A stretch of DNA of 64,000 bases from Verrucomicrobiota bacterium (GTDB taxonomy: Bacteria > Verrucomicrobiota > Verrucomicrobiia > Opitutales > UBA953). The stretch lies in assembly GCA_016871415.1 (NCBI GenBank), contig VHDL01000003.1, positions 1 to 64,000 on the forward strand, read 5' to 3'. Below the pieces are notes generated by a model, which saw only the letters and a program-made list of their open reading frames with translations, was not told where the DNA came from and did no database searches. Of this stretch, positions 1-9,039 are shown piece after piece. Numbering within the stretch: the stretch's first letter is position 1; the number at the start of each line of letters is the position of its first letter. The position numbers and the translations under genes are program-made.

Positions 1-902
1 TGCGCACGGCCAAGAACGGCTCCCAGTATCAGGAGTTCACCGCGGCGGACGCCACCGATGACCTGAAGGTGCGCGTCTTCAACGACTCTCCCCTCCGCCA
101 GGCCCTCGTCGGACTCAAGGCTGGCTCCGTCGCGCGCGTCAGCGGTTCGGTCGGCGAATACGTCGGCCGGCCCGACCTCAAGGTCGACGGACTCGCCCCG
201 CTTTCGGACGCCGAGCGCGCCGATCCTGCGGTGATGGGCCGTCTGACGCCCGTCTCGCGTCACGACCCCGTGAAGATGCGCGCCGACCTCATGGGCATCG
301 TCGGCCGCATTCCGCACGAGGGCCTGCGCAACACCGTCCTTTCGGTCCTCGAGGAGCACGGCGAACGCTTCTGTGAGTCGGTGGCCGCCACGGGCATGCA
401 TCACGCCTTCCGCCACGGACTCCTCGAGCACACCCTCCGCATGGCCCGGATCGCCGAGGCGGTCCTGCCCCTCTATCCGACCGTCGACCCTTCGCTCGCG
501 CTGGCGGGCACGGTGCTGCACGACATCGGCAAGATCCAGGAGTATTACCGCCTCGAACCCGGTATGGCCAAGGCCGGCTTCACGCGCGCCGGCAACCTGC
601 ACGGGCATCTCGTGCTCGGGACCTTCATCGTGCGTGAGCACGCCGTTAAGGCCGGGCTCGACCCCGCCCTGCGCGAGCGCCTCGAGCACGTCATCCTCAG
701 CCACCACACCCTGCGCGAATACGGCGCCTGCGCCACGCCGTCCACGCCCGAGGCGGTCCTCATCGCCCGCATCGACGACATGGACGCTAAGCTCTCGGCG
801 GTCGAGGAGGAGCAGCATCGTGCCACGCCCGGCGCCGAATTCGTGCCCCTGCGCGCCATCGACGGGTTCCTGCTGCTGACTCCGCCCAAGACTGGTCGCT
901 GA
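1..902 (+). CDS. YhaM-like 3'-5' exoribonuclease / HD phosphohydrolase (5' end outside window)
   Basis: The reading frame is open from the left edge (first full codon at base 3) to a TGA at 900-902, so the true start lies upstream. The visible N-terminal part (RTAKNGSQYQEFTAADATDDLK) looks like the beginning of an OB-fold nucleic-acid-binding domain. It is followed by an HD domain with the histidines of HAFRHGLLEHT and the metal-binding HD pair in VLHDIGKI. This OB-HD order is that of the YhaM/CBF1 family, which trims RNA or single-stranded DNA from the 3' end. A GTG at base 69 could start translation but would cut the OB fold, so the longer partial frame is preferred. The next gene starts 3 bases downstream, suggesting an operon with queA. 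Confidence 0.85.
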   Translation, partial: RTAKNGSQYQEFTAADATDDLKVRVFNDSPLRQALVGLKAGSVARVSGSVGEYVGRPDLKVDGLAPLSDAERADPAVMGRLTPVSRHDPVKMRADLMGIVGRIPHEGLRNTVLSVLEEHGERFCESVAATGMHHAFRHGLLEHTLRMARIAEAVLPLYPTVDPSLALAGTVLHDIGKIQEYYRLEPGMAKAGFTRAGNLHGHLVLGTFIVREHAVKAGLDPALRERLEHVILSHHTLREYGACATPSTPEAVLIARIDDMDAKLSAVEEEQHRATPGAEFVPLRAIDGFLLLTPPKTGR

Positions 903-905
903 CCG

Positions 906-1982
906 ATGGACGTCCGGGAGCTGGACTTCGACATCCCCCCGGAGCGGATCGCCGCTGTGCCCGCGGCCAGGCGCGACGCCTCGCGCCTGCTGGTGGTACG
1001 TCGCGCGACCCGCGCAATCGAACACCGGGCCTTCGCCGATCTGCCCGCGCTGCTGCCGCCCCACGCCGCGCTCATCCGCAATAACGTCTCGGTCATCAGA
1101 GCGCGGCTGCACGGCGTGCGCCCCACCGGCGGTAAGGTCGAGTGCCTGCTGCTGCGTCCGACGGTCAATCCGAAGGAATGGTGGTGCATGCTCAGGCCGG
1201 GCAAGCGTGCGGCTGACGCGGCCGGCTTCGACGTCGCCGGCGTGCGTGCCGTCGCGGTCGAGACGGCGGGCGGCGAATACCGCGTGCGGTTCGAACTGGC
1301 GCCCGGCGACACCGTGGAGGCCCTCTCCGACCGTGCCGGCGAGCTGCCCCTGCCGCCTTACGTCGTCGAGGCGCGCAAGGCCCGGGGCGTCGTTGCCTCC
1401 GATGACGACGCGCGCTACCAGACCGTGTACGCCGATCCTTCGGCGCGTCGTGCCGTCGCCGCGCCCACCGCCGGTCTTCACTTCACGCCCGAACTTATCG
1501 AGGCGCTCCGCCGTCAGGGACACGATTTCCACGACCTCGTCCTCGACGTCGGGCCGGGCACGTTCCAGCCCGTGCAGACCGCCGACGTGTCATCGCACGT
1601 GATGCATCGCGAGGCCTACCGGATTCCGGCCCCGACCTTGCGCGCCCTGCGCGACCGCCGTCCGCGTCTGGCCGTCGGCACGACGTCCATCCGTGCCGCG
1701 GAGGACGCCCTGCGGAAGCTGGGCGGCGACTACGCCCGCGCCCCAGAAGGCGACTGGGTCGCCGACGCCTCGCTGTTCATCAAGCCCGGCGACGCCATCG
1801 GCTGCGCCGAGATGATGCTCACGAATTTTCACCTTCCTCGCTCGACCCTCCTCTGCCTCGTCTCCGCGTTCCTCACGCCGGGCAGCCCCGAAGGCCTGCC
1901 CTGGCTCAAGGAGATCTATGCGGAGGCCGTCCGTCGTGAGTATCGGTTTTTCAGCTACGGGGACGCGATGCTCATCCTCTGA
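906..1982 (+). CDS. queA: S-adenosylmethionine:tRNA ribosyltransferase-isomerase QueA
   Basis: QueA transfers and isomerises the ribosyl group of S-adenosylmethionine onto 7-aminomethyl-7-deazaguanine in tRNA, giving epoxyqueuosine, the penultimate step of queuosine synthesis in the cytoplasm. The 358-residue product has the family length and recognisable landmarks: the N-terminal [22 protein letters not shown], the conserved [12 protein letters not shown] block, [10 protein letters not shown] and the C-terminal [10 protein letters not shown]. The ATG lies 3 bases after the HD-domain gene, so the two are probably co-transcribed. Other queuosine genes are not seen in the window. Confidence 0.96.
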   Translation: MDVRELDFDIPPERIAAVPAARRDASRLLVVRRATRAIEHRAFADLPALLPPHAALIRNNVSVIRARLHGVRPTGGKVECLLLRPTVNPKEWWCMLRPGKRAADAAGFDVAGVRAVAVETAGGEYRVRFELAPGDTVEALSDRAGELPLPPYVVEARKARGVVASDDDARYQTVYADPSARRAVAAPTAGLHFTPELIEALRRQGHDFHDLVLDVGPGTFQPVQTADVSSHVMHREAYRIPAPTLRALRDRRPRLAVGTTSIRAAEDALRKLGGDYARAPEGDWVADASLFIKPGDAIGCAEMMLTNFHLPRSTLLCLVSAFLTPGSPEGLPWLKEIYAEAVRREYRFFSYGDAMLIL

Positions 1983-2069
1983 GGCCTGTTTTTGCACGCT
2001 TTCGGCCCTGAAATGCACTCGGGTGCGTTGACGGTGCAACCCCGGCCAGCCAAGGTGGGTCGTAGTGTC

Positions 2070-4619
2070 ATGCCCCGTCTCTCCCCGGCCATCGGCAGCC
2101 TCCTGCTGTCTTGCCTACCCCTCGTCGCCCAGATCGGTGACAAGTCGGACAAGCCCGGCGTGGTGCAGGCGCCGATCGTCCCCGCGGACCTCATCCCGCC
2201 TTCGCCTCCCCTGACCCCTGAGCAGGCGCTCAAGTCCTTCACCGTCGCGCCCGGCTACCGCGTCGAGCTCGTCGCCGCCGAGCCCCTCGTGCGTCATCCG
2301 ACCGTCCTGCAGTTCGGCCCCGACGGACGCCTGTGGGTCGTCGAGATGACCGGCTACATGGAGGACTTCGACGGCACGACCGAAGATAAGCCCAAGGGGG
2401 CCGTCGTCGTCCTGTCCGACACCGATGGCGACGGCCGTATGGACAAGCGTACGGTGTTCCTGGACAACATCATCCTGCCCCGCGCCCTCGTCCTTCATCG
2501 TGACGGCGCCCTCGTCGGCGCGCCTCCGCACCTCTGGTTTTGCCGCGACACCGACGGCGACGGCCGCGCCGATGAGCGGACCGAGGTCGCCTCGGACTTC
2601 GGCGTGCGCGTCGATCCCTCCCGTCCTCAGCTCGCCAATCCCGAACGCGCTCCGAACGCGCTGCTCTGGGGCCATGACGGCTGGTTGTACGTCGGCGCCA
2701 TGACCGCGCGGTTCCGCTTCGACGATGGCCGCTGGATTCGCGACACCAGCAACTTCCGCGGCCAGTGGGGACTCTCCCAAGACGACTACGGCCGCCTCTA
2801 CTCCAACAACAACAGCGACCTCCTGCGCGTCGACGTCGTCAACTCCGGCTACCTCTTCCGCAATCCCAACCTCGGTCGTGCCACCGGACTCAACACCAAG
2901 GCCGCCGTCGAGCAGGCCGTCTGGCCCGCGCGCGTGAATCCCGGAATCAATCGCGGCTACCGCCCGGAGATGCTCCGCGACAACCGCCTCAAGGAGTGCA
3001 CCGCCGCTTGCGGCCCCTGGGTGTATCGCTCGGACCTCTTCCCGGCCGATGCCTACGGCAACGCCTTCATCTGCGAACCCGCGGGCAACCTCGTGAAGCG
3101 GCTCGTCCTCAGGCCCGACGAGGACGGCCTCGTCCGCGGCACGCCCTTCTATGACCGGAAGGAGTTTCTCGCCTCGACCGACGAGCGTTTCCGCCCCGTC
3201 AACGCCCTCACCGGACCCGAGGGTGCGCTGTACGTCGTCGACATGCATCACGGCGTGATCCAGCACCGCATCTCCCTCACCAGCTACCTGCGTAAGCAGG
3301 GCGAGTCACGCGGGCTGATCGCCCCGCACGGCATGGGTCGCATCTGGCGCGTCGTGCCCGAGACCCGTTCCGCCGTCGTCGCGCCCGGTCTCCCCTCCCT
3401 GAAGCCGCGCGACCTAATCGCCGAGCTCGCCAGCGGCAACGAATGGCGGCGCGAGACCGCGCAGCGCCTCATCGTCGAGTCCGGCGACAAGTCGCTGGCC
3501 GGCGACCTGACCGCCTTCGGCATGCGGACCGATTCCCCCATGGGCCGCGTCCACGCGCTCTGGACCCAGCACGGACTCAGGGCCGCTGACTGGACCTTGG
3601 TCGAGGCCGGCCTGACCGACGCCGATCCGCGCGTCCGCGCCGCGGCCCTGCGCGTGTCCGAATCCCTCGTGTCCGGCGAGCGTCGCGGAGACGTCCTCGC
3701 ACGCTGGAACCAGATGGCCGCTTCGGAGTCCGTCGCCGAAGTCCAGATCCAGCTCATCCTGAGCATGGGCGAGGCCGGGGCCCTGCCCGTCGACCTCACC
3801 GCCGCGCGTCTCGCGCAGCGCGCGTCGGGACTGATGGCCGCGCAGGACGCCTTCATCAGTGGCGTTGCCGGTCGTGAGCTCGAGGTCATGGAGGCCGTCC
3901 TCAAGGACTCCGCTTCCTATTCCAAGACCCTGCCTGCCGTGCTCCTCCGCTGCGTCTTCGCCGAGCGTCGCCCTGAGCGCGTCGCCCGCGCCCTCGCCGT
4001 CATCGGCGCCCAGCCCCTCCGCTCCACCCAGCTGACCCTGCTCGGATCCCTGGCCGTGCATCCCACCGTCAGCGCCAAGCGCCCCGTGTCCCTGCCTGAG
4101 GCGCCCAAGGCCCTGCTGAAGTTCCTCGCGAGCAAGGATGCCTCCACCCTCAAGGCCGCCAACACCGTGAAGGCCCTGCTGACCTGGCCTGGCAAGCCCG
4201 GCGTCGCGACCGGCCCCAGGCCTCTGACCAACGAGGAGGCTCGTCTCTTCGACATCGGCAAGCAGACCTTCACTGGCCTGTGCGCCGCCTGCCACCAGCC
4301 CACCGGCAAGGGCCAGGAGGGCCTTGCTCCGCCCCTGGCGGAATCGGAGTGGGTCCTCGGCGACCCTGAGACCATCGCCAAGGTCGTCCTGCACGGCCTG
4401 CGCGGCCCCGTGAAGGTGAAGGGCGTGCAGTATTCCTTGGACATGCCCGCGGCCGGGTTCCTCACCGACGAGCAGGTCGCCGGCGTCCTGACTTACATCC
4501 GTCGCGAGTGGGACCATGAGGCCTCGCCTGTCACGCCTGACTTCGTCGCCAAAGTCCGTCTGGCCAACGCGCGCCGAACCGACGCGTGGACCGCGCCCGA
4601 ACTGGGCAAGAAGGACTGA
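2070..4619 (+). CDS. Exported beta-propeller / HEAT-like / cytochrome c protein (PVC membrane-bound dehydrogenase type)
   Basis: This 849-residue protein probably oxidises a sugar or related substrate in the periplasm and passes electrons to its own heme, as proposed for the large PVC-type dehydrogenase family; the substrate is unknown. The ATG at 2070 is chosen because it gives a signal peptide (MPRLSPAIGSLLLSCLPLVAQ); an upstream in-frame start at 1992 would add 26 residues before it. Order of parts: a propeller-like region (about 40-420) with two calcium-binding-like loops (DTDGDGRMD, DTDGDGRAD), a helical HEAT-like region (about 440-650), and a C-terminal cytochrome c with CAACH at 738-742. 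The cytochrome part resembles the N-terminal heme domain of the protein at 17537-19096. It stands alone downstream of queA. Confidence 0.88.
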   Translation: MPRLSPAIGSLLLSCLPLVAQIGDKSDKPGVVQAPIVPADLIPPSPPLTPEQALKSFTVAPGYRVELVAAEPLVRHPTVLQFGPDGRLWVVEMTGYMEDFDGTTEDKPKGAVVVLSDTDGDGRMDKRTVFLDNIILPRALVLHRDGALVGAPPHLWFCRDTDGDGRADERTEVASDFGVRVDPSRPQLANPERAPNALLWGHDGWLYVGAMTARFRFDDGRWIRDTSNFRGQWGLSQDDYGRLYSNNNSDLLRVDVVNSGYLFRNPNLGRATGLNTKAAVEQAVWPARVNPGINRGYRPEMLRDNRLKECTAACGPWVYRSDLFPADAYGNAFICEPAGNLVKRLVLRPDEDGLVRGTPFYDRKEFLASTDERFRPVNALTGPEGALYVVDMHHGVIQHRISLTSYLRKQGESRGLIAPHGMGRIWRVVPETRSAVVAPGLPSLKPRDLIAELASGNEWRRETAQRLIVESGDKSLAGDLTAFGMRTDSPMGRVHALWTQHGLRAADWTLVEAGLTDADPRVRAAALRVSESLVSGERRGDVLARWNQMAASESVAEVQIQLILSMGEAGALPVDLTAARLAQRASGLMAAQDAFISGVAGRELEVMEAVLKDSASYSKTLPAVLLRCVFAERRPERVARALAVIGAQPLRSTQLTLLGSLAVHPTVSAKRPVSLPEAPKALLKFLASKDASTLKAANTVKALLTWPGKPGVATGPRPLTNEEARLFDIGKQTFTGLCAACHQPTGKGQEGLAPPLAESEWVLGDPETIAKVVLHGLRGPVKVKGVQYSLDMPAAGFLTDEQVAGVLTYIRREWDHEASPVTPDFVAKVRLANARRTDAWTAPELGKKD

Positions 4620-4625
4620 ACTTCG

Positions 4626-5564
4626 TCAGACCTTCGGCACGAACCGCTCGATCCTCGACCACAGCCAGGGGAGCAGCAGCAGCGCGAGCCCCGAGGCCGT
4701 GAGGTTGAAGGCCGAGTGCACGAAGGCCACCTGCATGCCCGGCTCGTCCATCGCGGCCAGCAGCGGTCGGATCGCGTGCTGCATCACCAGCGCGAAGAGC
4801 GCCAGCCCGCACACGTCCAAGCCCGAATTGAAGAGCGCCAGACGTCGGGCGAACGGGCCCAGTGACCACGCCGTGGCGAGCGCGACCCAGCCCGTGCCCA
4901 GATTGGCCCCGACCACCACCCAGATGGAGAGTTCCGGTTCGAGCAGCCCGCCTGCGACTGAGAGCACCGTCATGCCGACCACGACCGCGGACGACTGCAC
5001 CAGCATCGTCACGCAGGCCCCGAAGGCCAGCGCCAGCGTCGGCGTCGAGAGACTGTCGCGCCAGGCGAGTACGTCCGGAGTCTGGGCCAGCGGGAGCAGC
5101 GTCGAACGGATCAGCTCGAGCGCCAGGAAGATGAGTCCGAAGTGGAAGACCGGCTTCCCGTAGGGCCGGAGCCGCTGCGGCGCCAGCAGCGACCAGAAGC
5201 CCCCGGCCGTCATCAGGACCGGGCCGAGCGCGGTCAGCTTGAACGCGATGAGCCAGGCCGTGGCCGTCGTGCCCACGTTGGCCCCGATCATGACCGTCCA
5301 GGCCGCGCGCATCGGCAGCGCCCGGCGTTCGGCCAGCCCCATCGTCACGAAGTTCACGACCGAGGACGACTGCACCAGCGCTGCGAAGCCCGCGCCCGTG
5401 AGCGCGCCCGTGAAGCGGTTGCCCGTGAGCTTGCGCAGCCAGCCGCGCAGCCGTTCGCCGCCCAGGTCCGTCACCTCCCGCGCGAAGTCGCGCAGGCTGT
5501 GCAAGTAGAGCATGACCGCCGCCACGGCGCTGAAGAGGATCTCCATCGCGCCCCATTCAGACAT
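4626..5564 (-). CDS. Na+/phosphate cotransporter (NptA/YjbB type), short form
   Basis: A 312-residue membrane protein made of two inverted halves, each with the QSSS-type signature of the type II Na/Pi cotransporter family: LVQSSSVVNFVTMGL in the first half and MLVQSSAVVVGMTVL in the second. It probably moves phosphate or a similar anion together with sodium across the inner membrane. Unlike longer bacterial homologues it has no C-terminal PhoU-like domain. The ATG at 5564 is preferred over the TTG 18 bases upstream. Its stop faces the stop of the dehydrogenase gene with only 6 bases between, and its start is divergent from the alpha/beta hydrolase gene. Confidence 0.85.
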   Translation of the reverse strand: MSEWGAMEILFSAVAAVMLYLHSLRDFAREVTDLGGERLRGWLRKLTGNRFTGALTGAGFAALVQSSSVVNFVTMGLAERRALPMRAAWTVMIGANVGTTATAWLIAFKLTALGPVLMTAGGFWSLLAPQRLRPYGKPVFHFGLIFLALELIRSTLLPLAQTPDVLAWRDSLSTPTLALAFGACVTMLVQSSAVVVGMTVLSVAGGLLEPELSIWVVVGANLGTGWVALATAWSLGPFARRLALFNSGLDVCGLALFALVMQHAIRPLLAAMDEPGMQVAFVHSAFNLTASGLALLLLPWLWSRIERFVPKV

Positions 5565-5688
5565 GCGCCCGGTCAAGCGCAAGCGTCAGGGGGCGGAGCC
5601 TCAGGTCGTCATGGGTGTCTCCGCCCATGCGTCGGACGTCATGTGAAGGGCCTTGATTGCGTTCCGCTGCGCCTGTGAGTCTGCGCGC

Positions 5689-7602
5689 ATGAGCCGACCT
5701 CTTCTTCTGGCGCTGCTGCTGGGTTGCCTTCACCCCCGCCTTCTGGGCGCGGGTCAGGTCGGCGGGAGCTTCGGGCTCCTGCTGGATCTGGACCGGGATG
5801 GATTCATTGCGATGGGCGAGGGATCCGGGACGGAACAACCCTTTCATTGGTGGATCAACGACGATGACGACGAAGGGGACTGGCAGGCGGGCAAGGACAC
5901 CCCTCGGTTTGGCCCGCCGGACTGGTCCACCCCGCGCATCGACGGGCTCCGCGACCTTGTGGACTTCTTCCCCGTCTTCCTCGACTGCGGATTACTATAC
6001 CGGATGAATGGTCTGCCTGGTTCGCGTTATGAGGTCAGGTGTCAGGGCGGCGGGCTGGAGGCCTATGCGGTCGGCCTGAGTCCTGAAGACGCCGGCGGCC
6101 TGCACCGTCTCAAGGACCAGAAGCTGTTTGGCGAACATTTCGACCTTCCTTTGGAGGAGGCCGAGCCCATGGGCCTCGCTTCGGGCCAATGGGTGCATCT
6201 CTCCGTTGAGCATCTTTACCGGCTCTCGGTTGAGCAGGTCACTGGCGCCGCCATGCTCATCATGGAGGGACGCAAGGTCGGAAGGTTCGTCTTGGAGCTG
6301 CGGGTCACCACCGCCGCCGGCGAAGTCCACCTCTCGCGTCGCACGGTGGTCATCTCGCATGTCGAGTCCATGTACCGGGAGCTGATGGCCGGATCCGGCG
6401 TATCCCGCCTCGCGGAGCCGCGCGGGCTGCCCGACGCCGGCCTCGGGCGGGGATGGACCGTCTTCGTGCATGGTTACAATGTCCCCACCCACGCGGCCCG
6501 CGGGTGGAATGCGGAGATGTTCAAACGCCTCCACGCGCTGGGGTCCCGGCGGAAGTTCGTAGGCGTGAACTGGCCCGGAGCCACCGGCCTCGATTACCAT
6601 GCCGCCGTGCAGCGGGCGCTGATCTCAGGGCGTTCGCTCGGGGCGCAGGCCACCGCTTCAATCCGCGGAGGCGAAGTCGTGCTCATCGCGCACAGCCTGG
6701 GCAATGTCGTGGCCGGCGAGGCCGTCGAGCGCGGCGGTTGGAAGCCGGACAGGTATTACATGGTCAATGCGGCCGTGCCGGCGGAGGCCTACTCGTCCGA
6801 GGAAACGGACCCCTCCCATGCCTTCCACATGACCGAAGTGCAGTGGCGGGGCTATGAGCGTCGGCTTCACGCCTCCTCCTGGCACACGCTGTTTCCCCCG
6901 CATGACTATCGGAGCAAGTTCGCTTGGTCCGGCGCTTTCGGCAAGCTTCCAAAGGCAGTCCAGGTCATCAATGCCTATTCTGAAGGCGAGGATGTGACCA
7001 ATTGTCCTGAGGACATCGACTCCGCCTCCTTGCTCTCCGCCTTGATCGACGGGCGGGACTACAGTTACGGTGTCTGGAAGACGCAGGAGCTGCTGAAGGG
7101 CGTCCCCATGACGCGGTCGCTGGGGACGCTGTTCATGCGTCGCAGCCAGGCCGGATGGGGTTTCAATGAGTACTGGAAGGGACGATACGTGCTCAACGGC
7201 TCCCGTGAGCCTGGCGGCACCTACCTGCGCATGACGCCGGACGAGGCCGCACGCCTGACCGACGAACAACTCCGCACCCAGCCGTTCTTCGACCGTTTTC
7301 TCTGGAAATGGCTGCATGACCCGCGCCCGCGCCGCTCCAACGGGTCGCAGCAGGAGCTCGCCATGTTCACCGACGTGCTCGCCCGGGGCGTCCCCGCCAG
7401 AAGCTACGCCGCCGGATGTCATGCGATGTCCGTCAAGCTGGTTGCTGATTTGAATCTGGAGTCAGAAGGGCGCATTCCGGCGATGGGCTGGCCTCGGGAC
7501 GGCCACGAGGGCGACAAGAAGGCCGGCCGATGGCTGCACAGCGATTTCCGCAACGCCGCCCTCCCTTACGTCCATCCTTTTTTCAAGCAGCTTTCCCAAT
7601 GA
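5689..7602 (+). CDS. Exported alpha/beta hydrolase with GHSLG-like nucleophile elbow
   Basis: The 637-residue product starts with a signal peptide (MSRPLLLALLLG), then an EF-hand-like loop (LDLDRDGFI) and about 240 residues with no recognised domain. An alpha/beta hydrolase core follows, with an oxyanion-type VFVHGYN motif and the nucleophile elbow IAHSLGNV, whose serine is residue 336. The region GWNAEMFKRLH to VNWPGAT resembles the DUF900/lipase-like hydrolase group. Substrate unknown; a secreted esterase or lipase is the simplest reading. The ATG at 5689 is chosen over 5653 because it begins the signal peptide. Its TGA overlaps the ATG of the next gene (ATGA at 7599-7602), so the two are translationally coupled. 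Confidence 0.8.
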   Translation: MSRPLLLALLLGCLHPRLLGAGQVGGSFGLLLDLDRDGFIAMGEGSGTEQPFHWWINDDDDEGDWQAGKDTPRFGPPDWSTPRIDGLRDLVDFFPVFLDCGLLYRMNGLPGSRYEVRCQGGGLEAYAVGLSPEDAGGLHRLKDQKLFGEHFDLPLEEAEPMGLASGQWVHLSVEHLYRLSVEQVTGAAMLIMEGRKVGRFVLELRVTTAAGEVHLSRRTVVISHVESMYRELMAGSGVSRLAEPRGLPDAGLGRGWTVFVHGYNVPTHAARGWNAEMFKRLHALGSRRKFVGVNWPGATGLDYHAAVQRALISGRSLGAQATASIRGGEVVLIAHSLGNVVAGEAVERGGWKPDRYYMVNAAVPAEAYSSEETDPSHAFHMTEVQWRGYERRLHASSWHTLFPPHDYRSKFAWSGAFGKLPKAVQVINAYSEGEDVTNCPEDIDSASLLSALIDGRDYSYGVWKTQELLKGVPMTRSLGTLFMRRSQAGWGFNEYWKGRYVLNGSREPGGTYLRMTPDEAARLTDEQLRTQPFFDRFLWKWLHDPRPRRSNGSQQELAMFTDVLARGVPARSYAAGCHAMSVKLVADLNLESEGRIPAMGWPRDGHEGDKKAGRWLHSDFRNAALPYVHPFFKQLSQ

Positions 7603-8567
7603 GAACTTTGCTCGCGCTCCTGTTCTTCTCCGTCTCCGAGGCCGACCAAATCGTCGTGCGCGACTTTGAGGGGCGTCCTGTTCCGGAAGCGGCCGTGCGC
7701 GTCCTGCTCAACCGCCGCAACTATCCTTTCTCCGACGGCTCGACGCTCCTGACCGGAGTCACGGACGAAAACGGCCGCTGGGATTTCAAGCCCGGCGATC
7801 TGCACGTCTCCCGTGTGCACGTCGACAAGGTCGGCCATCATGAGGCGCGCATGGAGGGATTGAAGGTGCCCCGGACGCCCGGCCGCGAAGTCATCCTCCC
7901 GAGGAAAGGGGAGGCCGTCCCCTTGCATGCCAGAAAGGCCAACGCCGAACTGCCCGGGTACGTTTTCTCGGGCGTCGTTCCTTATGATTTCGAGAAAGGC
8001 GACCTGGTCGCGCCCGGTTGCAAGGGGGCGAGTCCAGACATCCTGATCCGCCTCTCCGCAAAACAGCTGGGTTGGCATTTGACGAAGTCGCCCGAGGAGA
8101 TTGACGCGTTCCTTGCGAAGGAGAAGGACTCCAAGGCCAGGGCCGGCTTCATGGCCGTCCATGGGAAGTGGGAACTGACGCTCGAGCTTCTCTTTCCCCA
8201 CGAAGGCGACGGCATCCTCGAGTCGCCCTACGCTGCCTACGCTTCCATGAAGTTGCCCTCGAAGGCCCCGGTGTCAGGTTATGGCCGAACGCTGGTTTTG
8301 GACAACAAGGCCTATGCCCAGAAAGACAGGGGCTTCTTCCTGCGCGTACGCACCATCAAGGACGAGGCCGGCAACATCGTCTCCGCGCACTACGCCAAGA
8401 TCTACGGCACGCCCCTCTTGAGTCCCGGGGGCTTCGCTTTCCAGTACTACTTCAATCCCGTTCCGAACGATCGTCGGCTCGAGTTCGACACGTCCCGCAA
8501 CCTCCAGCGGCCCGGCAAGGATGCGGACGTGCTGGAGCGGATCCGCTGCGAAATCAGCTCCCCCTGA
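7599..8567 (+). CDS. Exported protein of unknown function with a carboxypeptidase-regulatory-like N-terminal domain
   Basis: I do not recognise a family for the whole 322-residue protein. After a short hydrophobic leader (MRTLLALLFFSVSEA) comes a region with the pattern VVRDFEGRPVPEAAVRV..TGVTDENGRWDF. That pattern is typical of carboxypeptidase-regulatory-like or other Ig-like beta-sandwich domains that decorate exported proteins. The rest, about residues 110-322, is mixed alpha/beta without clear catalytic motifs. Its start codon overlaps the stop of the alpha/beta hydrolase gene (ATGA), and the pair is likely made and exported together. The last 14 bases overlap the 3' end of the convergent gene on the minus strand. 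Confidence 0.75.
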   Translation: MRTLLALLFFSVSEADQIVVRDFEGRPVPEAAVRVLLNRRNYPFSDGSTLLTGVTDENGRWDFKPGDLHVSRVHVDKVGHHEARMEGLKVPRTPGREVILPRKGEAVPLHARKANAELPGYVFSGVVPYDFEKGDLVAPGCKGASPDILIRLSAKQLGWHLTKSPEEIDAFLAKEKDSKARAGFMAVHGKWELTLELLFPHEGDGILESPYAAYASMKLPSKAPVSGYGRTLVLDNKAYAQKDRGFFLRVRTIKDEAGNIVSAHYAKIYGTPLLSPGGFAFQYYFNPVPNDRRLEFDTSRNLQRPGKDADVLERIRCEISSP

Positions 8568-8853
8568 GCGCTTCGGCGGCGATCTCGTCCCAGAGGGCGT
8601 CGATGCGGTCGGGCGTGACGGGGCGCCTGCCGGCTTCGGAGAACCAGTAGCGCGCGTTGGAGAGGTCGCCCTCGATGAGGTGCAGGAGGGCGTGCACCCA
8701 GGAGCCGTGCGGGGTCTCGTCATCCTGGGCGATGGCGTGGGCGCGCTCCCAGTCGCCCCGGGCGATCCACCAGAGCGCCTCGGCGGCCGGCGTGAGTTTG
8801 CCGGGCGGCGCGTCCTGCGCCTTGGCCGACTCTCGCAGCTGCGCGGGGGTCAT
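8554..8853 (-). CDS. Small conserved hypothetical protein, TPR-like helical
   Basis: A 99-residue cytoplasmic protein of unknown function. The pattern ALWWIARGDWERAHAIAQ..HGSWVHALLHLIEGDLSNARYWFSEAGR looks like two to three helix-turn-helix hairpins of the tetratricopeptide type, and I recall similar small proteins in Verrucomicrobiota, but this is from memory. The ATG at 8853 overlaps the stop of the short frame at 8850-8990 (ATGA), suggesting coupling. Its 3' end overlaps the convergent gene by 14 bases. Confidence 0.72.
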   Translation of the reverse strand: MTPAQLRESAKAQDAPPGKLTPAAEALWWIARGDWERAHAIAQDDETPHGSWVHALLHLIEGDLSNARYWFSEAGRRPVTPDRIDALWDEIAAEALRGS

Positions 8854-8990
8854 GCGTTCACTTCTTCTCCGCGGGCTTGCCGGGGGCGAGCGGGCGGTCC
8901 TGCGCGGCGATCACGGCGCGGTTCATCGGCCGCCAGGACGGCGAATGGGAGCACCAGGGCGGCGAGGAGGAAGCGGGATCTCATGTCCAT
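8850..8990 (-). pseudogene. Small exported protein, apparently frameshifted
   Basis: Read without correction, this frame encodes a 46-residue peptide: a convincing signal peptide (MRSRFLLAALVLPFAVLA, from ATG 8984 or 8990) and then an arginine-rich tail with poor third-position GC. In the +1 frame, from about 8926 to a stop at 8858-8860, the sequence reads MNRAVIAAQDRPLAPGKPAEKK, with almost every third codon base G or C as in neighbouring genes. This suggests a single-base frameshift near 8927, by mutation or sequencing error, in a small secreted or periplasmic protein. It precedes the gene at 8554-8853. Confidence 0.45.
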
Positions 8991-9039
8991 GAGGCCATCA
9001 TGCGGAGGAAGCGGTTCCGCCCGAAGCCTGAAATGGCGG

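Noticed and set aside
2115-3266. Minus-strand frame of 383 codons inside the propeller/cytochrome gene
   Set aside because: Low-complexity Val/Gly/Ala/Asp product complementary to the DxDGD repeats of the real gene.
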